A stretch of DNA of 64,000 bases from Anaeroglomus sp964630775 (GTDB lineage: Bacteria; Planctomycetota; Phycisphaerae; Sedimentisphaerales; Anaerohalosphaeraceae), in NCBI GenBank assembly GCA_964630775.1, contig CAZVYY010000021.1, forward strand, positions 1-64,000, in the 5' to 3' direction. The notes under the pieces were generated by a model. The model made no database searches. It had not been told where the DNA came from and saw only the letters and a program-made list of their open reading frames with translations. Below are positions 26,603 through 34,947 of this stretch, piece after piece. Both the position numbers and the translations under genes were made by a program. The number at the start of each line of letters is the position of its first letter. Position 1 is the stretch's first letter.

Positions 26603-27349
26603 TTACACCCAATGCCCTTTGACATTGGCATTTTGTATCTGCTGAAGCTGTCCGGCCTGATACGCCGCAACGGCCTGTTCGACATTCATACCCGAAGGTG
26701 CCTGAAAGACCTGAACCCCCCCGGCCTGAAGAACCGCCATCGCCTTGGGGCCGACATTGCAGGCAATCAGAATGCCTCCATCCGCATCCAATACGGCCTG
26801 AGCAGCCTGAATCCCGGCACCCTGAGCCGCCTGCAGATTCTGGTGGTTGGCAATAAATTCATACTGTTTGGTCTGGTCGTCATAGACAGCCCAAAACGCG
26901 GTTCGACCAAACCGGCTGTCTATTGCGGATTGAGGACTATTGGATTGCGCACATACAACAATTTTCATTTTATCACTCCGCGGCTTGATAACCATATTTT
27001 GATGCTCGTGTCCATGTTGATGTCGCCGTTGACATCCCCTTCCCCGGCATTGTTCAGCAAATTGAATAATCGGCCCGCCTTCAATACGCAAGGCTTGTCC
27101 CTGCACGAGCGCATCGGCAATCTTTTTCCGGGCCGAGGCGTAAATCCGCGTGACTGTGGGCCGGGAAACTCCGATTTGCTCGGCGGCCTTTTCCTGTTCA
27201 AGACCCAAATGGTCTATTAATCGGATACATTCAAACTCATCCAGGTTCAATTGAACCCATTGCAGCCCGGCCGCAGGAATCCCCGCAGGTTTATAAATCA
27301 CCGCAACAGGGCGTCCGTTGACACATCGATTTTTAAAGGGTCTTGGCAT
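26603..27349 (-). CDS. DUF134 helix-turn-helix regulator fused to an ORP/NifX domain
   Basis: The 248-residue protein has two parts. Residues 1 to about 105 form the DUF134 DNA-binding domain, with a sigma-70 region 4-like helix-turn-helix (EKAAEQIGVSRPTVTRIYASARKKIADAL in pieces). After a His/Cys-rich linker (QCRGRGCQRRHQHGHEHQ), residues about 125-245 form a NifX/ORP-type domain with DSRFGRTAFWAVYD and GGILIACNVGPKA. DUF134 and NifX genes are usually separate neighbours. The fusion suggests a regulator whose DNA binding responds to a metal cluster on the ORP domain. It is the first gene of the operon, and a perfect palindrome lies 14 bases before its start, so autoregulation is likely. Confidence 0.87.
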   Translation of the reverse strand: MPRPFKNRCVNGRPVAVIYKPAGIPAAGLQWVQLNLDEFECIRLIDHLGLEQEKAAEQIGVSRPTVTRIYASARKKIADALVQGQALRIEGGPIIQFAEQCRGRGCQRRHQHGHEHQNMVIKPRSDKMKIVVCAQSNSPQSAIDSRFGRTAFWAVYDDQTKQYEFIANHQNLQAAQGAGIQAAQAVLDADGGILIACNVGPKAMAVLQAGGVQVFQAPSGMNVEQAVAAYQAGQLQQIQNANVKGHWV

Positions 27350-27362
27350 AGTTTACACTTTT

Positions 27363-27386
27363 TATTATGAACTTATGTTCATAATA
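27363..27386. promoter_or_regulatory. Perfect 24-bp palindrome, probable operator of the DUF134-ORP operon
   Basis: TATTATGAAC, a 4-base TTAT centre, and GTTCATAATA form a perfect inverted repeat 14 bases upstream of the DUF134-ORP start. It overlaps the predicted -10 element. A dimeric regulator bound here would block transcription of the ORP/Mrp operon. Confidence 0.7.
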
Positions 27387-27409
27387 TCGGCTTTCGACCG
27401 GCAATTCAA
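27381..27409 (-). promoter_or_regulatory. Predicted promoter of the ORP/Mrp operon
   Basis: On the minus strand TTGAAT (27404-27409) and TATTAT (27381-27386) are separated by 17 bases, a standard sigma-70-type layout. The -10 element is the outer end of the palindrome. Confidence 0.55.
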
Positions 27410-27457
27410 CCACAAATTTTATAAAATGATATTTTCATCGCTGTATGAGGCTTACCG

Positions 27458-27486
27458 TTGTGGAAAAGCGGGATTTTTGATACAGT
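27458..27486 (+). promoter_or_regulatory. Possible promoter of the aldo/keto reductase gene
   Basis: TTGTGG (27458-27463) and TACAGT (27481-27486) are separated by 17 bases, about 29 bases upstream of the start codon. Both match the consensus only moderately. Confidence 0.3.
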
Positions 27487-27514
27487 ATAAGGGATTATTC
27501 AGGAGTATCCAGAT

Positions 27515-28471
27515 ATGCAAAAGAGAAAACTCGGCAAAACGGAGCTGGAGCTGACGACCATTGGTCTGGGAACCTGGGCCATCGGTGGGCCGTGGCAGTA
27601 TGGCTGGGGGGAACAGAGTGACCGGGAATCCATCGATACCATTCAACGGGCCGTCGAATTGGGCATCAACTGGATTGATACTGCCCCGATTTATGGCTGC
27701 GGCCACTCCGAGGAAATCGTCGGCCAGGCCCTGCGGCCCATACGGCAAAAACCGATGATCGCCACCAAGTGCGGCCTGCGATGGAATGCCGCCCGGGAAA
27801 AACTGAATAATCTCAACCCGGACAGCATCCGTCGGGAATGCGAGGAAAGCCTGACTCGGCTGGGTATCGACCGCATCGACCTCTATCAGATGCACTGGCC
27901 CATCCCCGATGAGCAGATCGAACAGGCATGGGAAGCCATGGCGCGCTGCGTGGAACAAAAGATGGTCAGCCATCTGGGCGCATGCAATGTCACCATTGAG
28001 CAGCTCCAGCGTCTGCAAAAGGTCTTCTCGGTCGCGGCCATCCAGCCGCCGTACAGCATGCTTAAGCGGGGCATCGAAACGGGCCTGCTGGATTACTGCG
28101 GCAAAAACAATATCGGCGTCGTCTGCTACAGCCCCATGCAGAAGGGGCTGCTGACCGGCAAGTTCAACGCCGATTACCTGCGAACTCTGAGCCCCAATGA
28201 CCACCGACTGATTCGCGATCCGAATTTCCAAAGCCCGCGATTTGAAAAAATCGTGGCCATGGTCGATGAGCTTAAAAAAATCGCCGCCGATTGCGGCAAA
28301 TCCGTCGCCCAACTGGCGATTGCCTGGGTCCTGCGGAGGCCGGAAGTCACCAGTGCCATCATCGGCGCCCGCCGGCCCGATCAGATTGAACAGACCGCCC
28401 CCGCCGGCAATTGGACGCTGGAGGCGGAGATTATCGACCGTGTCGAAGGCATTTTGAAGAGATATGTGTAA
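27515..28471 (+). CDS. Aldo/keto reductase
   Basis: The 318-residue protein is an NAD(P)H-dependent reductase with the (beta/alpha)8 fold. Catalytic residues are visible: Asp in NWIDTAPIYG, Tyr in the same segment, Lys in MIATKCGL and His in YQMHWP. Late segments such as VTSAIIGARRPDQI bind the cofactor. The substrate is unknown; relatives in this group reduce sugars or aldehydes. AGGAG lies about 9 bases before the ATG. It is divergent from the ORP operon, with which it shares the 165-base control region. Confidence 0.9.
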   Translation: MQKRKLGKTELELTTIGLGTWAIGGPWQYGWGEQSDRESIDTIQRAVELGINWIDTAPIYGCGHSEEIVGQALRPIRQKPMIATKCGLRWNAAREKLNNLNPDSIRRECEESLTRLGIDRIDLYQMHWPIPDEQIEQAWEAMARCVEQKMVSHLGACNVTIEQLQRLQKVFSVAAIQPPYSMLKRGIETGLLDYCGKNNIGVVCYSPMQKGLLTGKFNADYLRTLSPNDHRLIRDPNFQSPRFEKIVAMVDELKKIAADCGKSVAQLAIAWVLRRPEVTSAIIGARRPDQIEQTAPAGNWTLEAEIIDRVEGILKRYV

Positions 28472-28587
28472 ATGATAATTTGATTTGTATTTGTCATTTT
28501 TTCGTTTAGAATTTTTGCTTATTGTCCAAACTGAGTGATTATTAAAACCATAAAGCATAAATGTTTTATGAACGTAGTTCTTGTAAG

Positions 28588-28662
28588 TTGTCATTCCCGC
28601 AAAAGCGGGAATCCAGAACGTGAAAGTGAAAGCTGGATACCCGCCTCCGCGGGTATGACAAA
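28588..28662. repeat. Long palindromic REP-like element
   Basis: Two inverted arms (TGTCATTCCCGC...GGGAATCCAG and CTGGATACCCGC...GGGTATGACA) face each other across about 17 bases. Each arm itself contains a smaller hairpin (CCCGCAAAAGCGGG and CCCGCCTCCGCGGG). The arms have the look of widespread bacterial REP/MITE-type repeats. A related single arm occurs at 60950-60979. It lies between the aldo/keto reductase and purB genes. Confidence 0.75.
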
Positions 28663-28720
28663 TTGAATTAGTTAGATTAACAAATAAGAAAATATTTCCG
28701 TTTTCAAAAGGAACCCGTAT

Positions 28721-30154
28721 ATGACTCAACGTACCGATATTTACACCAGCCCGCTGGTGGAACGCAACGCATCCAAAGAAATGGCCGAGCTGTTCAGCGC
28801 CGATACGAAGTTTCGCACGTGGCGGCGAATCTGGCTGGAACTGGCAAAGGCCGAACAGAAACTGGGCCTGAAGATCACCAACGCCCAGATTAAGGAAATG
28901 GCCGCCAATCTGGACAATATCGACTATAAACAAGCCGCCGAGTTCGAGCGGAAGTTCCGCCATGATGTGATGGCTCATGTCCACACCTTCGGACTGGTCG
29001 CCCCCAAGGCCGCTCCGATTATTCACCTGGGCGCGACAAGCTGCACCATCGGCGATAACGCAGACCTGATTATTCTGCGGGAAGGCTTAGAGATTCTGGC
29101 CGGCAAAGTCGCCTGTCTGCTCGACCGGCTGGGAGCCTTTGCCAAACAATACAAATCCATGCCGACACTGGGCTTTACCCATTATCAGCCGGCCCAGTTG
29201 ACCACCGTAGGCAAGCGGGCCACGCTGTGGGCCTATGAATTCGCGATGGACCTGGCCGAACTCGAACGCCGCATCGACACGCTGCCGTTCCGCGGCATCA
29301 AAGGCACCACCGGCACGCAGGCCTCTTTCCTGGCCCTGTTCAACGGCAACCATAACAAGGTCAAAAAACTCGACCAGATGGTCGCCAAAGCCTTCGGCTT
29401 CAAATCCTCCTGCATCGTCACCGGACAGACTTATCCGCGCAAACTCGATACGCTGATGGTCAATGCCCTGGCCGGCATCGCACAGTCAGCGCACAAGATG
29501 TGCAACGATATCCGCCTGCTGGCCAATCTCAAGGAACTCGAAGAGCCGTTTGAAAAATCGCAGATCGGCTCCTCGGCGATGGCCTATAAGCGCAACCCAA
29601 TGCGGTGCGAACGCGTGACCGGCCTGTCGCGTCTGGTCCTGAGCCTGGCGACCAGCCCGGCCATGACCGCCTCAGAACAGTGGCTGGAACGGACGCTCGA
29701 TGATTCCTCCAATCGCCGGGTCACTTTGGCCGAGGCATTTCTCGCCACCGATGGAATCCTTGAGATTCTCATCAATGTCGCCTCGGGACTGGTCGTCTAT
29801 CCCAAGGTCATCGCCGCCCACGTGATGGCCGAACTGCCGTTTATGGCGACCGAAGAAATCCTGATGGAAGGCGTCAAGGCCGGCGGCAATCGCCAGGACC
29901 TGCACGAGCGGATTCGCGTCCACTCGCATGACGCCGCCGCCCAGGTCAAGATGCACGGCAAAGAAAACGACCTCATCGCCCGCCTGCAGGCCGACCCGGC
30001 TTTTGCCAAAGTCAACCTCAGGGCCGCGCTGGACCCAAAACGCTACATCGGCCGCGCCCCCCAGCAGGTCGATGAATTCCTCGCCGCCGCCGTCGCCCCC
30101 GTACGCAGAAAATACAAACAGCAATTGAATAAAAAGGTGGAATTGAAAGTCTAA
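28721..30154 (+). CDS. purB: Adenylosuccinate lyase
   Basis: PurB cleaves SAICAR and adenylosuccinate to release fumarate in purine synthesis. The 477-residue protein has the superfamily blocks: TSCTIGDNAD, GFTHYQPAQLTTVGKRA (catalytic histidine), and the fumarase-family signature GSSAMAYKRNPM. The length and the C-terminal helical domain agree with PurB. AAAGGA is about 10 bases before the ATG. It is followed by an SMP-30-like lipoprotein gene and pyrE, so nucleotide synthesis genes cluster here. Confidence 0.95.
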   Translation: MTQRTDIYTSPLVERNASKEMAELFSADTKFRTWRRIWLELAKAEQKLGLKITNAQIKEMAANLDNIDYKQAAEFERKFRHDVMAHVHTFGLVAPKAAPIIHLGATSCTIGDNADLIILREGLEILAGKVACLLDRLGAFAKQYKSMPTLGFTHYQPAQLTTVGKRATLWAYEFAMDLAELERRIDTLPFRGIKGTTGTQASFLALFNGNHNKVKKLDQMVAKAFGFKSSCIVTGQTYPRKLDTLMVNALAGIAQSAHKMCNDIRLLANLKELEEPFEKSQIGSSAMAYKRNPMRCERVTGLSRLVLSLATSPAMTASEQWLERTLDDSSNRRVTLAEAFLATDGILEILINVASGLVVYPKVIAAHVMAELPFMATEEILMEGVKAGGNRQDLHERIRVHSHDAAAQVKMHGKENDLIARLQADPAFAKVNLRAALDPKRYIGRAPQQVDEFLAAAVAPVRRKYKQQLNKKVELKV

Positions 30155-30193
30155 GGTGTCTGGACCAAAATCATTCGCTGGAAGGACTCTAAC

Positions 30194-31099
30194 ATGAAAA
30201 ACATCATCACGACATTAACAATCGCAGCATTCGTTCTGACCCTATCGGGCTGTACTACCGTCTGCGACTGTTCCAAGGGCTTATTCGCCGGAGGCGGGCC
30301 GGTGGCTTTATCGACCGAGTTTGAATTCACCGAAGGCCCCGCCGTGGACAAAGACGGCAACGTCTATTTCACCGACCAGCCCAACGACCGGATTATGCGA
30401 TACACCATCAACGGCAAGATGGAAGTCTTCATGCAGCCGTCCGGCCGGTCCAATGGCCTTTACTTCGACAAATCCGGCGCCCTGATCGCCTGTGCCGATG
30501 AGAAAAACGAACTCTGGCGGATCGACGTCAAAACCAAACAGCACACCGTTCTGGCCAAAGACTACGACGGCAAGCTGTTCAATGGCCCCAACGACGCCTG
30601 GATACGTCCCGACGGCGGCATCTATTTCACCGATCCATTCTACAAACGCCCCTACTGGCAGCGCGGCCCGATGGAACAGCCCAGCCAGGCTGTCTATTTC
30701 CTCTCGACCGACGGCAAACTGGCCCGCGTCGAAGACAGCCTCCAGCAGCCCAACGGCATCATCGGCACCCCGGATGGCAAAACGCTCTATGTCGCCGATA
30801 TCAAGGCCGGCAAGACCTGGAAATACGACATCCAGCCCGATGGCAGTCTGACAGGTAAGCGGCCATTCTGCGACCTCGGCTCCGACGGCATGACCATCGA
30901 CACCTGCGGCAACGTCTATCTGACCGGAAATGGCGTCACCGTCTTTAATCCCGAAGGCCGGAAAATCGCCAACATTCCCATCCCCCAGCAGCGCTGGACA
31001 GCCAACGTCACCTTCGGCGGCAAAGACCGAAAAACCCTGTTTATCACCGCCGGAACCGGACTTTATGCCTTGAAAATGAACGTCTGCGGGGTACAATAG
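30194..31099 (+). CDS. SMP-30/gluconolactonase-like lipoprotein
   Basis: The 301-residue protein has a lipoprotein signal (lipobox LSGC, lipidated Cys20). It continues as a six-bladed beta-propeller of the SMP-30/gluconolaconase/LRE family, with blocks EFTEGPAVDKDGNVYFTD, RSNGLYFDKSG, GPNDAWIRPDGGIYFTDP and QPNGIIGTPDGKTLYVAD that supply metal ligands (Glu, Asn, Asn/Asp). Such enzymes hydrolyse sugar lactones, here in the periplasm or at the outer membrane. It begins 40 bases after purB and may be cotranscribed with it. Confidence 0.87.
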   Translation: MKNIITTLTIAAFVLTLSGCTTVCDCSKGLFAGGGPVALSTEFEFTEGPAVDKDGNVYFTDQPNDRIMRYTINGKMEVFMQPSGRSNGLYFDKSGALIACADEKNELWRIDVKTKQHTVLAKDYDGKLFNGPNDAWIRPDGGIYFTDPFYKRPYWQRGPMEQPSQAVYFLSTDGKLARVEDSLQQPNGIIGTPDGKTLYVADIKAGKTWKYDIQPDGSLTGKRPFCDLGSDGMTIDTCGNVYLTGNGVTVFNPEGRKIANIPIPQQRWTANVTFGGKDRKTLFITAGTGLYALKMNVCGVQ

Positions 31100-31158
31100 C
31101 CCGGCCATTTGGCAAATCGAGAATTCAGTAAAAAGATAATTTATATCTGGAGTTCAAT

Positions 31159-31683
31159 GTGGATAAGACCCAATTAGTCAAACGCGTCAAGGAAACGGCC
31201 TATCTGGAAGGTGATTTCGTGCTGCGCAGCGGAAAACGCAGCAAATATTATATGGATAAGTACCTGTTCGAGACCCAGCCGGATATTCTGAAGGCTTTGG
31301 GTCAGGAATTCTGCAACTATCTGACGCCCGATGTCACGCTGATTGCCGGGGCAGAGCTGGGCGGAGTCGCACTGGCCGCGGCAACCGCGATGGAAGCCGG
31401 CAAACCCTGGATCATCGTTCGCAACAGCAAAAAAGACTACGGTACCAGCAAACTGGTCGAAGGCGTCCTGAAAAAAGGCGACGTAGTCCTGCTGGTTGAA
31501 GACATTGCCACCACCGGCGGCCAGGTCCTTGAAGCCGCCAAAGTCATCACCGAAGCCGGAGCCACTGTCAAAAAAATCGTCGCCGTCATCGACCGCAAAC
31601 AGGGTGCCCGCGAAAACATCGAAGGTGCAGGCTATGCCTTCGACAGCATTATGACCAAACAAGACCTTGGAATAACAGATTAA
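31159..31683 (+). CDS. pyrE: Orotate phosphoribosyltransferase
   Basis: PyrE joins orotate to PRPP in pyrimidine synthesis. The 174-residue protein contains the PRPP-binding motif VLLVEDIATTGGQ, the flexible-loop lysine region RNSKKDYGTSKLVEG, and the N-terminal FVLRSGKRSKYYMDKY typical of the short archaeal-like PyrE form. The start is GTG with CTGGAG about 9 bases upstream. It begins 60 bases after the SMP-30-like gene. Confidence 0.92.
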   Translation: MDKTQLVKRVKETAYLEGDFVLRSGKRSKYYMDKYLFETQPDILKALGQEFCNYLTPDVTLIAGAELGGVALAAATAMEAGKPWIIVRNSKKDYGTSKLVEGVLKKGDVVLLVEDIATTGGQVLEAAKVITEAGATVKKIVAVIDRKQGARENIEGAGYAFDSIMTKQDLGITD

Positions 31684-31715
31684 ATAAATTTTATTTTTTT
31701 GTAAGCTTCTGTCAT

Positions 31716-31755
31716 AATAAAGGAATTCCTCATAGAAGGGAGAGGTTCCTTTATT
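31716..31755 (+). promoter_or_regulatory. Stem-loop enclosing the ribosome binding site of the ECF sigma gene
   Basis: A perfect 10-bp inverted repeat (AATAAAGGAA and TTCCTTTATT) encloses a 20-base loop that contains the ribosome binding site (GAAGGGAGAGG). The right arm ends directly before the ATG at 31756. Folding would limit ribosome access, as in RNA thermometers or translational operators. Confidence 0.5.
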
Positions 31756-32295
31756 ATGGACAACGAGAAACCGAAATCCGAGGAACTGGCCGTTTTTTGG
31801 GCCCAGACACAGCCGGCAATTGCTGGATTCATCTATTCTCTCGTCTCCAATTTCCAGGATGCCGACGATATTCTCCAGAATGTCGCGGTCATTACCGTAG
31901 AAAAATTCAGCGAATTTGACCGGAGCAAGTCGTTTATCGCCTGGGCCAACGGCATTGCCAAACATCTCATCCTGAAATATTACTCCCAGCGGCGCAAAAC
32001 CCAGATTGCCCTCGACGAACAGGCGATCCAGGCCATTGCCGAGGTCTATGAAAAAGAATTCAGCCGTATCGAACACCAGAAAGAACAGCAGCGAACCGCC
32101 CTCCAGAAATGTCTGGGCCTGCTCAAAGGCAAATGGAAAACCATCCTCGAGATGCATTATCTGCGAGAGCTCAGTACCTCCCGCATCGCCCAGCAGTTGG
32201 GCATGACCCAGAGCAATGTGTTTGTCTCGCTGCACCGGGCGAGAGTGTCACTGCGGGACTGTGTCAATAAACAGCTTCAGGGAGGCAGCCTGTGA
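31756..32295 (+). CDS. ECF RNA polymerase sigma factor (planctomycete type), cassette 1
   Basis: The 179-residue protein has the two sigma regions. Region 2 (about 15-80) includes the DADDILQNVAVITVEKF core that binds RNA polymerase and the -10 element. Region 4 (about 118-170) has the helix-turn-helix TSRIAQQLGMTQSNVFVSLHRAR. It resembles the Rhodopirellula/Verrucomicrobium sigma family. The stop codon overlaps the GTG start of the FecR-domain gene (GTGA), so sigma factor and probable anti-sigma protein are coupled. Confidence 0.92.
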   Translation: MDNEKPKSEELAVFWAQTQPAIAGFIYSLVSNFQDADDILQNVAVITVEKFSEFDRSKSFIAWANGIAKHLILKYYSQRRKTQIALDEQAIQAIAEVYEKEFSRIEHQKEQQRTALQKCLGLLKGKWKTILEMHYLRELSTSRIAQQLGMTQSNVFVSLHRARVSLRDCVNKQLQGGSL

Positions 32296-34007
32296 GCGAC
32301 CAACTGGATCATCTCATCAGTCTGTTTCTGCTGGACGGCGCGGCCATGAGCCCCCAGCAGGCCAGCCAGTTGTCCGAATGGATCAAGCAGAATCCCGATA
32401 ACACCCGCACGTTTATCCTGTCGGCACTGCTGCATCGCAATATCCACGACACTTTTCTGCGTGCCGACAATGCCAGAAATGTGTTCCTGCAATCTGACCC
32501 GGCCGCATCCGACAATAGCGAGGATGAGTCGCTGCTGAATCCCGAGGTCTGGCAAATGCTGTCCAAAGCGGAAATGACCGCACCGGCGGTCGCTGATAAA
32601 CAGCCGGAAATATCTCTTCCGATACCGCTGGATGTCCAGCCGGCTCGAACCCTTCCACGCAGAATCAACAAATATTCGCTGATGACCGCGGTCGCATCAC
32701 TGGCGGCATTATTCTTTCTGATTGTCTTTGCTCATTACACACCGGTCAACCCTTGTCCGGAAGTGGCCACGCTGTCGGACACCCTCCATGCCCAGTGGGC
32801 CGAATTGGATGCATCCCTGAAACCCGGGTTCCGGCTGACCGCCAAATCACACTCCTTGATGCTGCGAAATGGGATCGCCAAGCTCGTTTTCGACAATAAT
32901 ACCCGTGTTGTGATTGAGGCCCCCGCCGAATTCGAAATCATGGATTCCGATCACATCAAAATCAAATACGGTCGCGTTTACGCCACGGTTCCCCCGGAGG
33001 CAATCGGATTCACCCTTACCACGCCCAATTCCAAGATTATCGACCTGGGCACTGAATTCGGCGTGCAGACCGATCCTTACGGCAGTACGGAACTGCATGT
33101 CATCAAGGGCAAAACCACCCTTGTGGCCGGCGGAAATAACCAGAAAACAAGCATTCAAATCAGTCAGGGTTTCGCCAAAACCATCAATCGTTCCTCGCAC
33201 ATCGCAGATATCCCCTGCAACGACACGCTGTTTGTGCGTGATATTCAATCCCAGAACAATGTCGTCTGGCGCGGGCAGCCGCTGGATTTGGCGGACATGG
33301 TCGGCGGCGGCAACGGTCTGGGCAGCGGAAAAGCCAAAACCGGCATCCGCTGGGATACCGGAGGATTTGCCTCGACCGAAGACTATTATATCGGTCAGCG
33401 TCAGGACAGCACCAACATGGTCGTTCCCACTCCGGACAGTCCATTTATCGACGGTATATTTTCTCCCGACGGATCATTCGGTCCCGTTGCCATCTCGCAA
33501 GACGGCGGATATCTCTGGCAAGCCCCGAAAACCTGCGGACAATATTGTTATAATATCAATAATTCCGGCCTGGTCAGCCGCGGCACGGGCCGCATCCCAG
33601 GTCATCTTCAGTCGCTTGGCGGTCAGGTCTGCGGGGGACCGGATTATCCGGCCATCTGCATCCATCCCAATGCCGGTATTACATTTGACCTCGAAAAAAT
33701 CCGTGCACTTCACAGCACGTTATCTTTGAAATCGTTCACCGCCCAGTGCGGCCTCTCGGAAACCGTTGTCCAGTATGCCCAGCAGGCCCTGCCCGGCTAT
33801 CTGCCCAAAGCAAACTTTTACGTCTTGATTGATGGACGAGAACGATTTTCAAAAGAGAACCTGACCCCGACTCATGGAGCGGTATCCATCCACGTACCTA
33901 TTGAGCCGAAAGATCGATTTTTGACCCTGGTTACCACCGGCGGAACAGAACAGAAAATATCGTATGACTGGTGCCTGTTTGCCCGGCCCCAGTTGAATTC
34001 TGAATAA
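32292..34007 (+). CDS. FecR-domain membrane protein with NPCBM-like C-domain (putative anti-sigma), cassette 1
   Basis: The 571-residue protein has a cytoplasmic N-terminal part (1 to about 130) and one membrane helix (about 138-156, LMTAVASLAALFFLIVFA). A FecR domain follows (about 180-295, with NTRVVIEAPAEFEI and KIIDLGTEFGVQTD). The C-terminal beta-rich domain contains the planctomycete phrase LADMVGGGNGLGSG and ends like an NPCBM carbohydrate-binding module (SYDWCLFARPQL). FecR proteins pass a signal across the membrane to an ECF sigma factor. The outer domain suggests a glycan or wall signal. Overlaps the sigma gene by four bases. Confidence 0.85.
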   Translation: MSDQLDHLISLFLLDGAAMSPQQASQLSEWIKQNPDNTRTFILSALLHRNIHDTFLRADNARNVFLQSDPAASDNSEDESLLNPEVWQMLSKAEMTAPAVADKQPEISLPIPLDVQPARTLPRRINKYSLMTAVASLAALFFLIVFAHYTPVNPCPEVATLSDTLHAQWAELDASLKPGFRLTAKSHSLMLRNGIAKLVFDNNTRVVIEAPAEFEIMDSDHIKIKYGRVYATVPPEAIGFTLTTPNSKIIDLGTEFGVQTDPYGSTELHVIKGKTTLVAGGNNQKTSIQISQGFAKTINRSSHIADIPCNDTLFVRDIQSQNNVVWRGQPLDLADMVGGGNGLGSGKAKTGIRWDTGGFASTEDYYIGQRQDSTNMVVPTPDSPFIDGIFSPDGSFGPVAISQDGGYLWQAPKTCGQYCYNINNSGLVSRGTGRIPGHLQSLGGQVCGGPDYPAICIHPNAGITFDLEKIRALHSTLSLKSFTAQCGLSETVVQYAQQALPGYLPKANFYVLIDGRERFSKENLTPTHGAVSIHVPIEPKDRFLTLVTTGGTEQKISYDWCLFARPQLNSE

Positions 34008-34030
34008 CGGTTTTAAATAGAAGTGGAACA

Positions 34031-34048
34031 GCCGCCTGGACAGGCGGC
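34031..34048 (+). terminator. Intercistronic hairpin between FecR and pseudopilin genes
   Basis: A perfect 7-bp GC-rich stem (GCCGCCT/AGGCGGC) has a 4-base loop and no T-run after it. It may adjust messenger stability or stop some transcripts rather than act as a full terminator. Confidence 0.35.
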
Positions 34049-34138
34049 AGACGCAGTAACATCCTGTAACAGGAAGGCGTATCAGCAGAAGACATCAGGA
34101 AGTGAGGATTTGCCTGGCAGGATAGAGAGGAATTGATT

Positions 34139-34891
34139 ATGAAAACGAAAAAAGGATTTACACTCATCGAACTGCTGGTTGTTGTGGCCATCATTGCGCT
34201 GTTGATGGCTATCGTTCTGCCGGGTCTTCGAAAAGCCAAAGAGACAGCCAAAAAGGCAAGCTGCAAATCCAATCTGCACCAGATCGGACTGGCACTGGGG
34301 GCTTATGAATCCAATACCGCATACAACTTCCGGGAGAAACCCGAAGACAGTGCCACCAATAACCAGGGCAAGGGAAACTGGAGCTTTGTGAACGGCACCG
34401 GCGACTATGCCTACGAATGGCAGCCGTGGGCGGTCAAAGACCTGATGGATGCCGGCATGCTTCCGGACCGAAAAGCCTTTTTCTGTCCTGCCGAAAAGAT
34501 CACGCACACAAAAAATTATTCCCGCGACAAAGTTCTGGCTGGTAATTTTACTCCATACGACACGCAGACCCTCGAAAACCGGAATGAAACGCCGTTTTTC
34601 TGGGGCACGCACATCTGGCTGTGGAAGAAAAAGATTCGAGGCAACATCGTCTCGGTGAATAACACATCCAGCGGCATCCTCATGGCGGATATGACGATGG
34701 GCTCCTGGGAATTTGCAAAAAGCACCAATGCCAATGTCAAGAATTTACTGAATACCCTTGACATCGGAAATCGATTCCAGCATTTCAATGCCCTGATGAA
34801 GGATTACAGCGTCGTCAATCCGGCCGACAAAGATGAGGACATTGTATATTGGCTCTGGAATTCCGACCGCTGGGCAGGTTCCGGATATTAA
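34139..34891 (+). CDS. Pseudopilin-like secreted protein, cassette 1
   Basis: The protein (about 250 residues) begins with a type IV pilin-type signal (short basic leader MKTKKG, then FTLIELLVVVAIIALLMAIVLPGLRKAKE). A prepilin peptidase would cut before the phenylalanine. The remainder is a globular domain of the general planctomycete type with conserved CKSNLHQIGLAL near residue 45. I choose the ATG at 34139 because GAGAGGA is about 8 bases upstream; an in-frame TTG at 34133 precedes it. Proteins of this kind occur in large paralog families in planctomycetes; their roles are unknown. Confidence 0.87.
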   Translation: MKTKKGFTLIELLVVVAIIALLMAIVLPGLRKAKETAKKASCKSNLHQIGLALGAYESNTAYNFREKPEDSATNNQGKGNWSFVNGTGDYAYEWQPWAVKDLMDAGMLPDRKAFFCPAEKITHTKNYSRDKVLAGNFTPYDTQTLENRNETPFFWGTHIWLWKKKIRGNIVSVNNTSSGILMADMTMGSWEFAKSTNANVKNLLNTLDIGNRFQHFNALMKDYSVVNPADKDEDIVYWLWNSDRWAGSGY

Positions 34892-34947
34892 CAGAATCCA
34901 GGTTATGAATTCGAATCACTACTATTACTTTAATTTGGAGGTGTAAC

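Noticed and set aside
28564..28585. Partial match to the DUF134 operator (GAAC-GTA-GTTC)
   Set aside because: The centre is one base shorter, the outer bases do not match, and it lies downstream of a gene rather than at a promoter.
34062..34074. 13-base palindrome TCCTGT-A-ACAGGA
   Set aside because: Too short a loop for a hairpin and no second copy; could be chance.
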